DNA of 64,000 nt from Streptomyces alboniger (GTDB lineage: Bacteria; Actinomycetota; Actinomycetes; Streptomycetales; Streptomycetaceae): contig NZ_CP023695.1 in NCBI RefSeq assembly GCF_008704395.1, forward strand, positions 1,922,001 through 1,986,000, written 5' to 3'. Numbering within the stretch: position 1 is the first letter of the stretch; every line of letters begins with the position of its first letter. Both the position numbers and the translations under genes were made by a program. This document shows positions 1 to 8,776 of the stretch, one piece after another. Below the pieces are notes generated by a model. It was not told the DNA's origin. It ran no database searches and was given only the letters and a program-made list of their open reading frames with translations.

Positions 1-973
1 GGCGGCCCGTGAGGCCGGGGTGGCAGGCCGCGAGGCGGACCGCGTCGTGCCAGGGGGACGCGGCGGTGAAGGGGTCCGCGCCGGTGGTGAGGAAGGCGTG
101 GGCCCTCGCCGCCGCGTCCGTGACCAGGAATTCCAGGGAGGTCGGGTCCGGGGCTCCCGGCAGGGAGGGCAGCACGGGAGGCTCGCCGGGGTGGGCCGGG
201 GGCGCCTGCGGGGGCGGCGGCGCCGGGCGGTACTCGGTGGCCAGGGCGTCCCGGGCGAGGGTGCCGGGGAGGGTGGGTCCGCGGGAGGTGTCGGGCGCGG
301 GCGGGGCGGGCTGCTGCTCGGCCGCCGCCTTGTGCGCGTTGCGGCGGGACAGTTCGTCGAGGAGGTCCTGCTCCTCACCGCCGCGGAGCAGCAGCAGGAC
401 GAAGGGGTCGGCGTCCAGGAGGCGGGCCGTCTGATAGGCGAGGGCGGCCGCGTGTTTGCAGGGGTGGCCGCGGTCCGGGCAGGTGCAGGACGGCGCGAGT
501 TCGCGGGCGCCCGGCAGGAGGGGGACGTCCGCGCGGGCCGCCGCGTCGGCGAGGGCGTGCGGCATGTCCTTGTCGAGCAGCGCCGCGATGTGCGCGGGGT
601 CGGTGGCCACCGCGTCCAGGAAGCGGTCCCAGTGGTCGGGGAGCATCGTGCGCAGGCGGATCTCCGCGCGGTAGGGGCGGGGGCGGCTGCCGTGGACGTA
701 CGCGACGATGCGGCCCGGCGCGACGGTGATCGTGTCGACCGCGCCTTCGCGGGCGTACGCCCGGCCGCGCGCCAGGCGCCCCTGGTCCAGGGCGCTCTCC
801 TCCAGTGCGCCGATCCAGGCGTTCCCCCACCAGGAGGCGGCGAAGGGCGCCTCGGGATCGGGGTGCGCCGGCAGGGCGGGGAAGACGCGGCCGCTGCCCA
901 TGCGGCTCGTCTCACTCATGCCGCTGGCCCGGCCCAGGCCTCCGCCGCCCAGGGCGCCACCGCGCGGGCTCAC
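1..973 (-). CDS. SWIM zinc-finger family protein (C-terminus beyond window)
   Basis: The frame is open from a GTG at 973 to the window edge, so the C-terminus lies outside. The first ~324 residues include a SWIM zinc-finger signature CTCPDRGHPCKH at about residues 163-174, with the CxC...CxH ligand pattern. It is followed by a Pro/Ala-rich stretch. SWIM proteins bind zinc and are thought to contact nucleic acid or protein. The GTG overlaps the stop of the upstream SNF2 helicase (GTGA), so the two are almost certainly co-translated. That pairing suggests a helicase accessory subunit, but no precise biochemical role can be read from the sequence. An internal ATG about 19 codons in is an alternative start. 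Confidence 0.85.
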   Translation of the reverse strand, partial: MSPRGGALGGGGLGRASGMSETSRMGSGRVFPALPAHPDPEAPFAASWWGNAWIGALEESALDQGRLARGRAYAREGAVDTITVAPGRIVAYVHGSRPRPYRAEIRLRTMLPDHWDRFLDAVATDPAHIAALLDKDMPHALADAAARADVPLLPGARELAPSCTCPDRGHPCKHAAALAYQTARLLDADPFVLLLLRGGEEQDLLDELSRRNAHKAAAEQQPAPPAPDTSRGPTLPGTLARDALATEYRPAPPPPQAPPAHPGEPPVLPSLPGAPDPTSLEFLVTDAAARAHAFLTTGADPFTAASPWHDAVRLAACHPGLTGR

Positions 974-3900
974 GCCGTCCTCCGCAGCGCCACCAGGTCC
1001 GCCAGCTCCGCGTCGGACAGCTCGGTGAGCGCGGATTCGCCGCCCTCGCCGAGCACCGCGTCCGCCAACGCCTTCTTCGCCGCGAGGAGTTCGGCGACGC
1101 GGTCCTCGACCGTGCCCTCCGTGACCAGGCGGTGCACCTGTACCGGCTGGGTCTGCCCGATGCGGTAGGCGCGGTCGGTGGCCTGTTCCTCGACGGCGGG
1201 GTTCCACCAGCGGTCGTAGTGGATGACGTGGCCCGCCCGGGTGAGGTTGAGGCCGGTGCCCGCCGCCTTCAGAGACAGCAGGAAGACGGGGACCTCGCCC
1301 GACTGGAAGCGGTCCACCATCTCCTCGCGCCGGGCGACCGGCGTCCCGCCGTGCAGCAGCTGGCAGGGGATGCCCCTGGACGACAGGTGGGTCTGGAGGA
1401 GGCGGCCCATCTCCACGTACTGCGTGAAGACCAGGACCGCGCCCGCGCTGTCCGACTCCGTGAGGATCGTGTCGAGGAGTTCGTCGAGAAGCTCCAGCTT
1501 GCCGGAGCGCGCCCGGCCCGACCGCGTCGTGAGCACGCCGTCCTTCAAGTACTGCGCGGGGTGGTTGCAGATCTGCTTCAGCGCCATGAGCAGCTTCATC
1601 ACCAGGCCGCGGCGGGCGATGCCGTCCGAGGCCTCGATGCGGGCCAGCGTCTCGCGCACCACCGCCTCGTAGAGCGAAATCTGTTCGCGGGTGAGCGTGA
1701 CGGGGTGGTCGGTCTCCGTCTTCGGCGGCAGTTCCGGCGCGATGCCCGGGTCGGACTTCTTGCGGCGCAGGAGGAAGGGGCGTACGAGACGGGCGAGGCG
1801 GGCCAGCGCCTCGTCGTTCGCGCCGGTCCCGCCGGGGTCGCCGCCCTCCACCAGGCGGGCGTGCCGGGCGCGGAACGCCTTCAGGGGGCCGAGCAGGCCG
1901 GGGGTCGTCCAGTCGAGCAGGGCCCACAGCTCGGAGAGGTTGTTCTCCACGGGGGTGCCGGTGAGGGCGACGCGGGCCGGGGAGGGGATCGTGCGCAGCG
2001 CCTTCGCCGTCGCCGCGTGCGGGTTCTTGACGTGCTGCGCCTCGTCGGCGACGACCAGCCCCCAGGTCCTGTCGGCCAGTTCGGGAGCGCTCGTACGCAT
2101 CGTGGCGTATGTGGTGAGGACGAAGCCGCAGGTCAGGCCGTCGAGGCTGCGGGCCGGGCCGTGGAAGCGGCGCACCGGGACGCCCGGCGCGAACCGCTCG
2201 ATCTCCCGCTGCCAGTTGCCGAGCAGCGATGCCGGGCAGACCACGAGCGTCGGCGCGGGGTGCGCCCGGTGGAGGTGGAGGGCGATCAGCGTGATCGTCT
2301 TGCCGAGGCCCATGTCGTCGGCGAGACAGCCGCCGAGGCCGAGCGAGGTCATGCGGTCCAGCCAGGCCAGGCCCCGCAGTTGGTAGTCGCGCAGGGTCGC
2401 GTGCAGTCCCGGCGGCTGGGCGATCGTGTCGAGGTCGTCCGTCACGCGCTCGCGCAGCTGTGCGAGCGCGCCGAGGGGCACGGCGGGCACCTGCTCGCCG
2501 TCGACCTCCGCCGTGCCGGTGAGCGCGACCGAGAGGGCGTCCACCGGGTCGAGCAGGCCGAGGTCGCGCTTGCGTGCCTTGCGTACGAGCGCGGGGTCGA
2601 CCAGGACCCATTGGTCACGGAGGCGGACCACCGGGCGGTGCGCCTCCGCCAGCAGGTCGAGCTCCGCCTCGGTCAGCAGGTCGTCGGGCTGGTCGCCGAG
2701 CGCCAACTGCCAGCGGAATTGCAGGAGTTCCTCGGTCTTGAAGAAGTCGAAGTTGTCGGCTGCCGTGCCGGGGGCGGGGCGGACGACGGCCGTCGCGGTG
2801 AGGCCGCGGGTCAGCTCCCGCGGCCAGTGGACGGCCACTCCCGCCGCGCCGAGCCGGCCGGCGGCCGCGCCCAGCAGGTCGTACAGCTCGTCCTCGCTCA
2901 GCGGCAGCACGTCGGGGCGGGGCCGTTGCAGGAGCCGGGCGAGCGGGGGCCATACGCGGGCGGCGCGGCGGATGGCGAGCAGCGTGTCGACCTTGGCGCG
3001 CGGGCCGAAGTGGTCGGCGCCCGCCCAGAGCCCGGGCACGTCGGTCACCAGGGAGGGATCGGCGAGGCTGTGCACCTGCACGACGGCGGCCGCGGGGGTC
3101 GCCACGGCCGCGCGGGGCACCTCCTCCGGGGTGTCGCCCTCGCCTCCCGAGCCCGGCCCTTCCGCGTCGGGACCGGGCCTCCCTCCACGAGACCCCACCC
3201 CCGCCCCCGTCCCCTCCCCCACGTCGAACACCTCGTGGGTCCGCAGGTCGAGCCGCAAGGACACCCGCACCCCCGCGTCCATCCCGGCCGCGACCTCCGC
3301 GGCCCACTCCCGCGCGCCCGGCAGCCGCTGCGGCTCGCGCGCGGCGAAGGGGGCGCCGACGGCGTGCGGGGCGGCGGGGGTGCGGGGCAGCGCGTCCACC
3401 ACGGCGTCCACGAAGGCTCTGACCAGGGCGACCGGCTCGGGCAGGAGCAGAGGCCCGCTTCCCGGCAGCGGTACGGCGTGCCCCTCGGCGGGCAGGGCGG
3501 CGGCGATGGCCCGCAACTGGGCGACGTCGGTCTCGTCCAGGGGGCCCGCACGCCACGCGTCGTGATCGCCCGCGGTGAGTCCGGGCAGCAGCCTGCCCCG
3601 GGCGGCCAGATGGAGTGCGTGCCGGGCGGCCGCGGCCCAGCAAGCGGCGGCGGGATGCGGGCGCGCGGCGCGCAACAGGAGCGGCACGGCGTCGGCGACC
3701 GGCAGGAACAGCGCGGGCACGGTTCGGGCGCGGGCGCCTTTGCCGTGCTTACGGGCGACGAGGAGGTCGCCCCGCGTGGGGTGGGGGCCGTCCGTGGCGA
3801 GGCCGCCTCGCATGCTGCCGGGGCCGTCCGCCGCGAGGCCGCCCCGCGCACCGCCGGGGCCATCCGCCGCGAGACCGCCTCGCGCACCGCCCGAGTCGCC

Positions 3901-4152
3901 CCGGCCGCCTCTCGAAAGCCCACCCGGCACACCCCCGCCGCCCGCGACACCCGCGCCGCCTGCCCCCAGCTCCCCCCGCACGATCCCGGCCGCCCCCGGA
4001 AGCTCTCCCCCGTCCGCCCGCCAGAAAGCGATCCGGCCCTCCCTCGGCACCTCCGCCGGAAGAAAGACGGCCGCGCAGGAACGTACGAGGAGAGCGCGCT
4101 CGGCCGCCACGGGCGCCACGGCCGTCGCCACCGACTCCGCCTCCACCGTCAT
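970..4152 (-). CDS. SNF2/Rad54-type DEAD/DEAH-box helicase
   Basis: A ~1060-residue SNF2-family ATPase, a DNA translocase/remodeller of the bacterial RapA/HepA-like class. The C-terminal half carries the helicase core: motif I DDMGLGKT near residue 612, motif II DEAQ near 700, and the helicase-C block GTGLNL, then WWNPAVEEQATDRAYRIGQ, from about 964. The N-terminal half is a low-complexity Gly/Ala-rich region that includes three 36-bp in-frame repeats. The ATG at 4152 is preferred because GAGGTGAGG sits just upstream; an in-frame start at 4341 would add 63 Arg/Gly-rich residues with no plausible homology. The stop overlaps the GTG of the SWIM-domain gene. Function in repair or transcription recycling is inferred from the family only. 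Confidence 0.93.
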   Translation of the reverse strand: MTVEAESVATAVAPVAAERALLVRSCAAVFLPAEVPREGRIAFWRADGGELPGAAGIVRGELGAGGAGVAGGGGVPGGLSRGGRGDSGGARGGLAADGPGGARGGLAADGPGSMRGGLATDGPHPTRGDLLVARKHGKGARARTVPALFLPVADAVPLLLRAARPHPAAACWAAAARHALHLAARGRLLPGLTAGDHDAWRAGPLDETDVAQLRAIAAALPAEGHAVPLPGSGPLLLPEPVALVRAFVDAVVDALPRTPAAPHAVGAPFAAREPQRLPGAREWAAEVAAGMDAGVRVSLRLDLRTHEVFDVGEGTGAGVGSRGGRPGPDAEGPGSGGEGDTPEEVPRAAVATPAAAVVQVHSLADPSLVTDVPGLWAGADHFGPRAKVDTLLAIRRAARVWPPLARLLQRPRPDVLPLSEDELYDLLGAAAGRLGAAGVAVHWPRELTRGLTATAVVRPAPGTAADNFDFFKTEELLQFRWQLALGDQPDDLLTEAELDLLAEAHRPVVRLRDQWVLVDPALVRKARKRDLGLLDPVDALSVALTGTAEVDGEQVPAVPLGALAQLRERVTDDLDTIAQPPGLHATLRDYQLRGLAWLDRMTSLGLGGCLADDMGLGKTITLIALHLHRAHPAPTLVVCPASLLGNWQREIERFAPGVPVRRFHGPARSLDGLTCGFVLTTYATMRTSAPELADRTWGLVVADEAQHVKNPHAATAKALRTIPSPARVALTGTPVENNLSELWALLDWTTPGLLGPLKAFRARHARLVEGGDPGGTGANDEALARLARLVRPFLLRRKKSDPGIAPELPPKTETDHPVTLTREQISLYEAVVRETLARIEASDGIARRGLVMKLLMALKQICNHPAQYLKDGVLTTRSGRARSGKLELLDELLDTILTESDSAGAVLVFTQYVEMGRLLQTHLSSRGIPCQLLHGGTPVARREEMVDRFQSGEVPVFLLSLKAAGTGLNLTRAGHVIHYDRWWNPAVEEQATDRAYRIGQTQPVQVHRLVTEGTVEDRVAELLAAKKALADAVLGEGGESALTELSDAELADLVALRRTA
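3786..3893. repeat. Three in-frame 36-bp tandem repeats inside the SNF2 gene
   Basis: Three adjacent 36-bp copies start at 3786, 3822 and 3858. On the coding strand they give a Gly-rich 12-residue unit of the form RGGLAADGPGGA. The third copy in plus orientation (first in the protein) has diverged most. Because the unit is a multiple of three, copy-number change would leave the helicase in frame and only lengthen a linker. Confidence 0.8.
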
Positions 4153-4345
4153 CGCCCTCACCTCGCTCAGCCCCTGCTCGGCCTGCTCGCCCTGTTCGCC
4201 CTGCTCACGCCACCCGTCCCCCACGCTCGCCACCCTAGGCGAGACCACTGACAACGCGGCCCGGCACCCGCGCGCCCTGGCCCCCCAGCCCCTGCACCCC
4301 CGCGCCCCCGCACCCCCGCCCAAACCTTGACCACTAAGCACTGGA

Positions 4346-4358
4346 AGGAAACTTTCCT
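4346..4358. promoter_or_regulatory. Operator-like inverted repeat upstream of the phosphatase
   Basis: The sequence is AGGAAA-C-TTTCCT, a perfect 6-bp inverted repeat around one base, in a locally A/T-rich patch of an otherwise GC-rich chromosome. It lies about 22 bp upstream of the putative -35 box of the secreted phosphatase gene. A dimeric repressor or activator site is plausible; the regulator is unknown. No PhoP-box direct repeats (GTTCACC-like) were seen. Confidence 0.4.
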
Positions 4359-4379
4359 AACAATAATTGGCCCAAGTTC

Positions 4380-4408
4380 TTGACGCGAACATGCCCCATC
4401 GCCAGGAT
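4380..4408 (+). promoter_or_regulatory. Putative SigHrdB-type promoter of the secreted phosphatase
   Basis: TTGACG (4380-4385), a 17-bp spacer and CAGGAT (4403-4408) fit the vegetative actinomycete consensus. Initiation near 4414 would give a leader of about 40 nt containing the GAGGAGACGG ribosome binding site. Confidence 0.5.
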
Positions 4409-4452
4409 TCCCCGAGACGGCTCGGCACCCCCCACCAACCGAGGAGACGGAC

Positions 4453-5421
4453 ATGTCGCCCACCCCCCGCGCCATGAACCCCCGTACGCCCACCACCCGT
4501 GCACACAAGGCCCGTTGGGGCAACCCCGTCGCTGTGGGCTCCGCACTCGCCCTGGTCGGCGGCGTCCTGCTCTGGTCGCCCGCCGAGGAGGCCGACGCCT
4601 CCCCCGCCGCCGGGCCCAGGGCGGGCTTCACGGCGGTCGCCGCCGGTGACATCGCCGAGCAGTGCACCGCGAGCAGCAGCAGCTGCAAGCACCCCAAGAC
4701 CGCGGCCCTGGTCAAGCAGATCAACCCGTCCTTCGTGATGACCATGGGCGACAACCAGTACGACGACGCCCGCCTGAAGGACTTCAAGAACTACTACGAC
4801 AAGAGCTGGGGCGCCTTCAAGAGCAAGACCCGTCCCGTCCCCGGCAACCACGAGACCTACGACCCGGCCGGCTCGCTCGCGGGCTACAAGTCCTACTTCG
4901 GGTCCATCGCCTACCCCCGGGGCAAGAGCTACTACAGCTTCGACCAGGGCAACTGGCACTTCATCGCGCTCGACTCCAACAGCTTCGACGACGACGAGCA
5001 GATCGACTGGCTCAAGGCCGACCTGGCAGCCAACTCCAAGAAGTGCGTGGCCGCGTACTGGCACCACCCGCTCTTCTCCTCCGGCGGGCACGGCAACGAC
5101 CCCGTCAGCCGTCCCGTCTGGAAGCTGCTGTACGCCAACAAGGCCGAGCTGGTCCTCAACGGCCACGACCACCACTACGAGCGGTTCGCTCCCCAGAACC
5201 CGGACGGCAGGGCCGACGCCAACGGCATCGTCGAGATCCTCGGCGGCATGGGCGGCGCGAACCCGTACGACATCGAGGAAGTGCAGCCCAACAGCCAGAA
5301 GCGGATCACCAAGAGCTTCGGCGTCGTCAAGCTGAACTTCACCGACACCGGGTTCTCCTGGAACCTCGTCGCCACGGACGGCTCGACGAAGGACACCAGC
5401 CCCTCCTACAGCTGCCGCTGA
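4453..5421 (+). CDS. Secreted metallophosphoesterase (purple acid phosphatase-like)
   Basis: A 322-residue calcineurin-like metallophosphoesterase. Metal-ligand motifs occur in order: AGDI, GDNQY near residue 99, GNHE near 130, WHHPLFSSGGHG near 205 and GHDHHYER near 236. The N-terminus has a basic stretch followed by a hydrophobic segment (VGSALALVGGVLLW) and an Ala-rich cleavage region, so export is expected and it should hydrolyse phosphate esters outside the cell. The ATG is preceded by GAGGAGACGG. The MFS gene starts 12 nt after its stop, suggesting co-transcription. The natural substrate cannot be told from sequence. Confidence 0.9.
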   Translation: MSPTPRAMNPRTPTTRAHKARWGNPVAVGSALALVGGVLLWSPAEEADASPAAGPRAGFTAVAAGDIAEQCTASSSSCKHPKTAALVKQINPSFVMTMGDNQYDDARLKDFKNYYDKSWGAFKSKTRPVPGNHETYDPAGSLAGYKSYFGSIAYPRGKSYYSFDQGNWHFIALDSNSFDDDEQIDWLKADLAANSKKCVAAYWHHPLFSSGGHGNDPVSRPVWKLLYANKAELVLNGHDHHYERFAPQNPDGRADANGIVEILGGMGGANPYDIEEVQPNSQKRITKSFGVVKLNFTDTGFSWNLVATDGSTKDTSPSYSCR

Positions 5422-5432
5422 GACGAGCGGGC

Positions 5433-6719
5433 ATGTATCTGGCCACCACCGATGCGGTCGCCAAGTCCTCAAAGAAGACGAAGAAGACGAAGAAGTCGGA
5501 GAAGACGGAGAAGTCCGAGGCACGACGCGGCCGCGTCGCCGGACCCGTCCTCGCGCTCGGCGCGGTCAGCCTGGTCACCGACATCTCCTCCGAGATGGTC
5601 ACCGCCGTCCTCCCGCTCTACTTCGTCCTCCAGCTCGGTCTCACTCCCCTCCAGTTCGGGTTCCTCGACGGGCTCTACAACGGAGTCACGGCCCTGGTGC
5701 GGCTGGCCGGCGGATACGCGGCCGACCGCGGCGGGCGGCACAAGCTCGTCGCCGGTGGCGGTTACGCCCTCTCCACGCTCTCCCGGCTCGGACTGCTCCT
5801 CGCGGGCGGCGCCACCGCCGGGATCGGCGCCGCGCTCGCCGCCGACCGCGTCGGCAAGGGAGTGCGGACCGCGCCGCGTGACGCGCTGATCTCGCTGAGC
5901 GGCCCGCCCGACACGCTCGGCCGCGCCTTCGGCGTCCACCGGGCGATGGACACCACGGGGGCGCTCCTCGGACCGCTCGCCGCGTTCGCGCTGCTGTGGG
6001 CGACCGCGGACGCCTACGACGCGGTGTTCGTGGTGAGCTTCTGCTTCGGGCTGCTCGGGGTGCTGCTGCTGGTCCTGTTCGTGCCCGGCCGCCGGGAGCT
6101 ATCGCCCCCGAAGCCTCGGGACCCGGCCGCGCGCCGCCCCGGGGCGCCCGCCCTGCTCCGCGTCCCCGCCTTCCGGCGCGTCCTGCTCGCCGCCTCGCTG
6201 CTCGGCGCGGCCACCATCGGCGACGCGTTCCTCTACCTCCTCCTGCAACGGCGGCTCGACTTCGCCGTGTCGTGGTTCCCGCTCCTGCCGCTCGGCGCCG
6301 CCGCCGTCTATCTGCTGCTCGCCGTTCCGGCGGGGCGGCTCGCCGACCGCGTCGGGCGCCGCGCGCCCTTCCTCGCCGGGCACGTGGCGCTCCTGTGCGG
6401 TTACGTCCTTCTGCTCGCGCCCACCGACGGCTGGCCGCTGCTCGTCGGCGTCCTGCTGCTCCTCGGCGTCTTCTACGCCGCCACCGACGGCGTCCTGATG
6501 GCCCTCGCCACGCCCGTGGTGCCCCGCGAGCGCCGGGCCCGCGGCATGGCCGTGCTCCAGACCGGACAGGCCCTCGCCCGGCTCCTCGCCGCCGCGGGGT
6601 TCGGCGCCGCCTGGACGCTGTGGGGCATCGGCACGGCGCTGACCTGCGCGGTCATCGCCCTGACGGTGGCCCTCGCGGGGGCGGCCGCACTGCTGCCCCG
6701 TACCGAAAGGACCCCATGA
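5433..6719 (+). CDS. MFS transporter
   Basis: A 428-residue major facilitator protein with about 12 hydrophobic segments. The loop after TM2 has the MFS signature AADRGGRHKLV, and a second copy RLADRVGRRAPF starts the C-terminal half. The N-terminus is an unusual Lys/Thr/Ser/Glu-rich cytosolic tail of about 20 residues (KKTKKTKKSEKTEKSE). The ATG at 5433 was chosen because it lies just after the phosphatase stop; the open frame extends upstream only as a shadow of that gene. The stop overlaps the next start (ATGA). The substrate is unknown; position in a phosphatase operon makes a small-molecule exporter or importer equally possible. Confidence 0.88.
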   Translation: MYLATTDAVAKSSKKTKKTKKSEKTEKSEARRGRVAGPVLALGAVSLVTDISSEMVTAVLPLYFVLQLGLTPLQFGFLDGLYNGVTALVRLAGGYAADRGGRHKLVAGGGYALSTLSRLGLLLAGGATAGIGAALAADRVGKGVRTAPRDALISLSGPPDTLGRAFGVHRAMDTTGALLGPLAAFALLWATADAYDAVFVVSFCFGLLGVLLLVLFVPGRRELSPPKPRDPAARRPGAPALLRVPAFRRVLLAASLLGAATIGDAFLYLLLQRRLDFAVSWFPLLPLGAAAVYLLLAVPAGRLADRVGRRAPFLAGHVALLCGYVLLLAPTDGWPLLVGVLLLLGVFYAATDGVLMALATPVVPRERRARGMAVLQTGQALARLLAAAGFGAAWTLWGIGTALTCAVIALTVALAGAAALLPRTERTP

Positions 6720-7753
6720 CCCCGTCCGCCCCCACCGCGCCACGGTCGCTGCGCTCCCGGATCATCGCGGTCGCCGTGGCCGCCGCCGTCCTCGCGGGCG
6801 TCGCCGTCGCGTACACCCTGCACGCGGCCCGGCGCGCCCAGTCCGCCGACGCCGCGTCGGAGTTCGGGCTCGACCGAGGGCAGCTCTACTTCCGCGGCAC
6901 CGAGGCGGGTGGCGCGGGCCGCGTCGCCCGCCTGCCCGCGCCCGGAGAGGCCACGCCCGGCAAGGCCGCTCACCAGGCAGCCCGCACCACTGGCGGCCCG
7001 TCCTGCGAACGCTTCTACGCCGCCGCCCGCACGGCTCTGTGCCTGCAACGCCGCTCCGGGATCCCGCCCAAGTCATACGCGGTGGTCCTCGACGAACGCC
7101 TGCGCGAGAAGCGCCGTATCGCGCTGACCGGCATCCCCAACCGGGCCCGCGTCTCCGCGTCGGGCCGGATGCTGTCCTGGACGATGTTCGCCACCGGCGA
7201 CTCCTACGCGGGCTCCTCCTTCTCCACCCGCACCTCGATCCTGGACACCCGCACCGGCTATCTGATCAAGAACATGGAGGAGATCCCCCTCACCCTCGAC
7301 GGCCGCCGGTACCACTCCCCGGACGTCAACTACTGGGGCGTGACGTTCGCCAGGGACGACAACCGCTTCTACGCGACCGTCTCCACCAAGGGCAGGACGT
7401 ACCTCGTCCGCGGCGACATGAGGAAGTGGGCGGCGACCGCCCTGCGCACGAACGTCGAATGCCCCTCGCTCTCCCCCGACAACACCCGCCTCGCCTTCAA
7501 GAAGCGCGTGCGGGAAGGGACCCGGGACCCGTGGCGGCTGTACGTCCTGGACCTCCGGACGATGCGCGAACACCCGCTCGCCGAGCGGCGGAACGTCGAC
7601 GACCAGGCCGCCTGGCTGGACGACGGCACCCTCGCGTACGCCCTGCCGGGTGCGGACGGCCGCAGGTCGGACATCTGGTCGACCCCCGCCGACGGGTCGG
7701 GCAAGCCCGTTCTGCGCGTGCGGGGCGGAAGTTCACCGGCGGCGGTGGGCTGA
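6716..7753 (+). CDS. Membrane-anchored TolB-like (PD40/beta-propeller) protein
   Basis: A 345-residue protein with one N-terminal membrane segment or uncleaved signal (IIAVAVAAAVLAGVAVAY). An extracytoplasmic domain follows, with repeated strands typical of TolB/PD40 propellers, such as PSLSPDNTRLAFKKR and AAWLDDGTLAYALP. A sensing or scaffold role at the cell surface fits, but no catalytic residues are recognisable. The start overlaps the MFS stop by 4 nt (ATGA), so phosphatase, transporter and propeller form one three-gene unit. Confidence 0.75.
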   Translation: MTPSAPTAPRSLRSRIIAVAVAAAVLAGVAVAYTLHAARRAQSADAASEFGLDRGQLYFRGTEAGGAGRVARLPAPGEATPGKAAHQAARTTGGPSCERFYAAARTALCLQRRSGIPPKSYAVVLDERLREKRRIALTGIPNRARVSASGRMLSWTMFATGDSYAGSSFSTRTSILDTRTGYLIKNMEEIPLTLDGRRYHSPDVNYWGVTFARDDNRFYATVSTKGRTYLVRGDMRKWAATALRTNVECPSLSPDNTRLAFKKRVREGTRDPWRLYVLDLRTMREHPLAERRNVDDQAAWLDDGTLAYALPGADGRRSDIWSTPADGSGKPVLRVRGGSSPAAVG

Positions 7754-7803
7754 GCCACCCCGCCGAACCACCCCGCTGAACCACCCAGCCGAGGCGCGCC
7801 GGG

Positions 7804-7857
7804 CCGGACGCGTACGAAATTCGGACGTGTACGAAATTCGGATGCGTACGCGTCCGG
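7804..7857. promoter_or_regulatory. Nested inverted and direct repeats upstream of the RidA gene
   Basis: A perfect 12-bp inverted repeat, CCGGACGCGTAC (7804-7815) and GTACGCGTCCGG (7846-7857), encloses a 30-bp spacer. Two perfect 14-bp direct repeats, GTACGAAATTCGGA (7812-7825 and 7829-7842), are spaced 17 bp apart and overlap the left arm. The block ends 19 bp before the RidA start. It could be a cooperative repressor site, or an RNA hairpin acting on the downstream leader. Confidence 0.55.
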
Positions 7858-7876
7858 GGCCCCGCATGATCACCCC

Positions 7877-8302
7877 ATGACCACCCCGGAACGCATCGTC
7901 GTCCCCACCCTCTTCCCGCCTCCCGGATACGCCCACGCGGCCGTCGTCGAAGCGGGCACCCGTCTCGCCTTCATGGCGGGTTCCGTCCCGCTCGACGCCG
8001 AGGGGAACCTCGTCGGGGAGGGGGACGTCACCCGCCAGACCGAGCAGGTCGTCGCCAACCTCGAAGAGGCCCTGCGGGCGGTGGGCAGCGATCTGTCGCA
8101 GGTGGTGGCCAGCACGGTGTACGTCGTCGCCGACGAGCCGCCCGTTCTCACCGAGGCCTGGGAGGTCGTCCGCGCCTCCCGGCTGCACGCGGGCCCGCAC
8201 ACCTCGACGCTGCTCGGCACCACGTGCCTCGGTTACCCCGGCCAGCTCGTGGAGATCACCGCCACCGCCACCGTCCCCCACCTCCCCCCGGAGAACTCGT
8301 GA
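7877..8302 (+). CDS. RidA/YjgF family protein
   Basis: A 141-residue member of the RidA (YjgF/YER057c/UK114) family, trimeric enamine/imine deaminases that clear reactive intermediates made by PLP enzymes. Visible family features include the N-terminal PPPGYAHAAVV strand, the central GDVTRQTEQVVANLEEALRA helix, VVASTVYVVA, and the C-terminal strand GQLVEITATATVP. The length is close to the usual ~130 residues. The conserved active-site Arg is not obvious in the usual position, so the exact subgroup is uncertain. The downstream acetyltransferase start overlaps the stop. Confidence 0.85.
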   Translation: MTTPERIVVPTLFPPPGYAHAAVVEAGTRLAFMAGSVPLDAEGNLVGEGDVTRQTEQVVANLEEALRAVGSDLSQVVASTVYVVADEPPVLTEAWEVVRASRLHAGPHTSTLLGTTCLGYPGQLVEITATATVPHLPPENS

Positions 8303-8772
8303 TCCCCGCCCCGGTCGACCCGCCCTCGGTCGATCTGCGCCCGGCCGCCGAGGCCGACGGGACCGCCGTCGCCGACGTCTACCTGCGCTCGTACGACGCC
8401 GCGCTGCCGACCGTGCGGCGGGCCCACTCCGACGTCGAGGTGCGGGAGTTCTTCCAGTACGTCGTCGTGCCGCGCGGCGGTACGTGGATCGCGGAGGCGG
8501 CGGGCGAGACGGTCGGCATGATGGTCCTCGACGGCGACGAGCTGAGCCAGCTCTACCTCAACCCGCGGTGGCGGGGGCGCGGCATCGGCGACCGGTTCGT
8601 CGCCCTGGCCAAGGAGCGCAGCCCCGAGGGGCTCCGGCTCTGGACGTTCCAGGTCAACGCCCCGGCGCAGCGGTTCTACGCGCGCCATGGCTTCACGGAG
8701 GCCGAGCGGACGGACGGCTCGGGCAACGAGGAGCGAGAGCCCGACATCCACTACGTCTGGCAGCCCGCCTAG
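8299..8772 (+). CDS. GNAT family N-acetyltransferase
   Basis: A 157-residue single-domain GNAT protein. The acetyl-CoA binding motif A is LYLNPRWRGRGIGDRFVALA near residues 90-110, and motif B is FQVNAPAQRFYARHGF near 120-136. The GTG start overlaps the RidA stop (GTGA), which implies translational coupling. The acceptor substrate is unknown. Its stop lies four bases from the convergent cellulase stop. Confidence 0.88.
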   Translation: MIPAPVDPPSVDLRPAAEADGTAVADVYLRSYDAALPTVRRAHSDVEVREFFQYVVVPRGGTWIAEAAGETVGMMVLDGDELSQLYLNPRWRGRGIGDRFVALAKERSPEGLRLWTFQVNAPAQRFYARHGFTEAERTDGSGNEEREPDIHYVWQPA

Positions 8773-8776
8773 CCCC

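Noticed and set aside
805..4251. Plus-strand open frame of 1148 codons opposite the SNF2 gene
   Set aside because: It is a high-GC antisense shadow: Arg/Gly-rich, no domains, and the opposite strand has a full set of helicase motifs.
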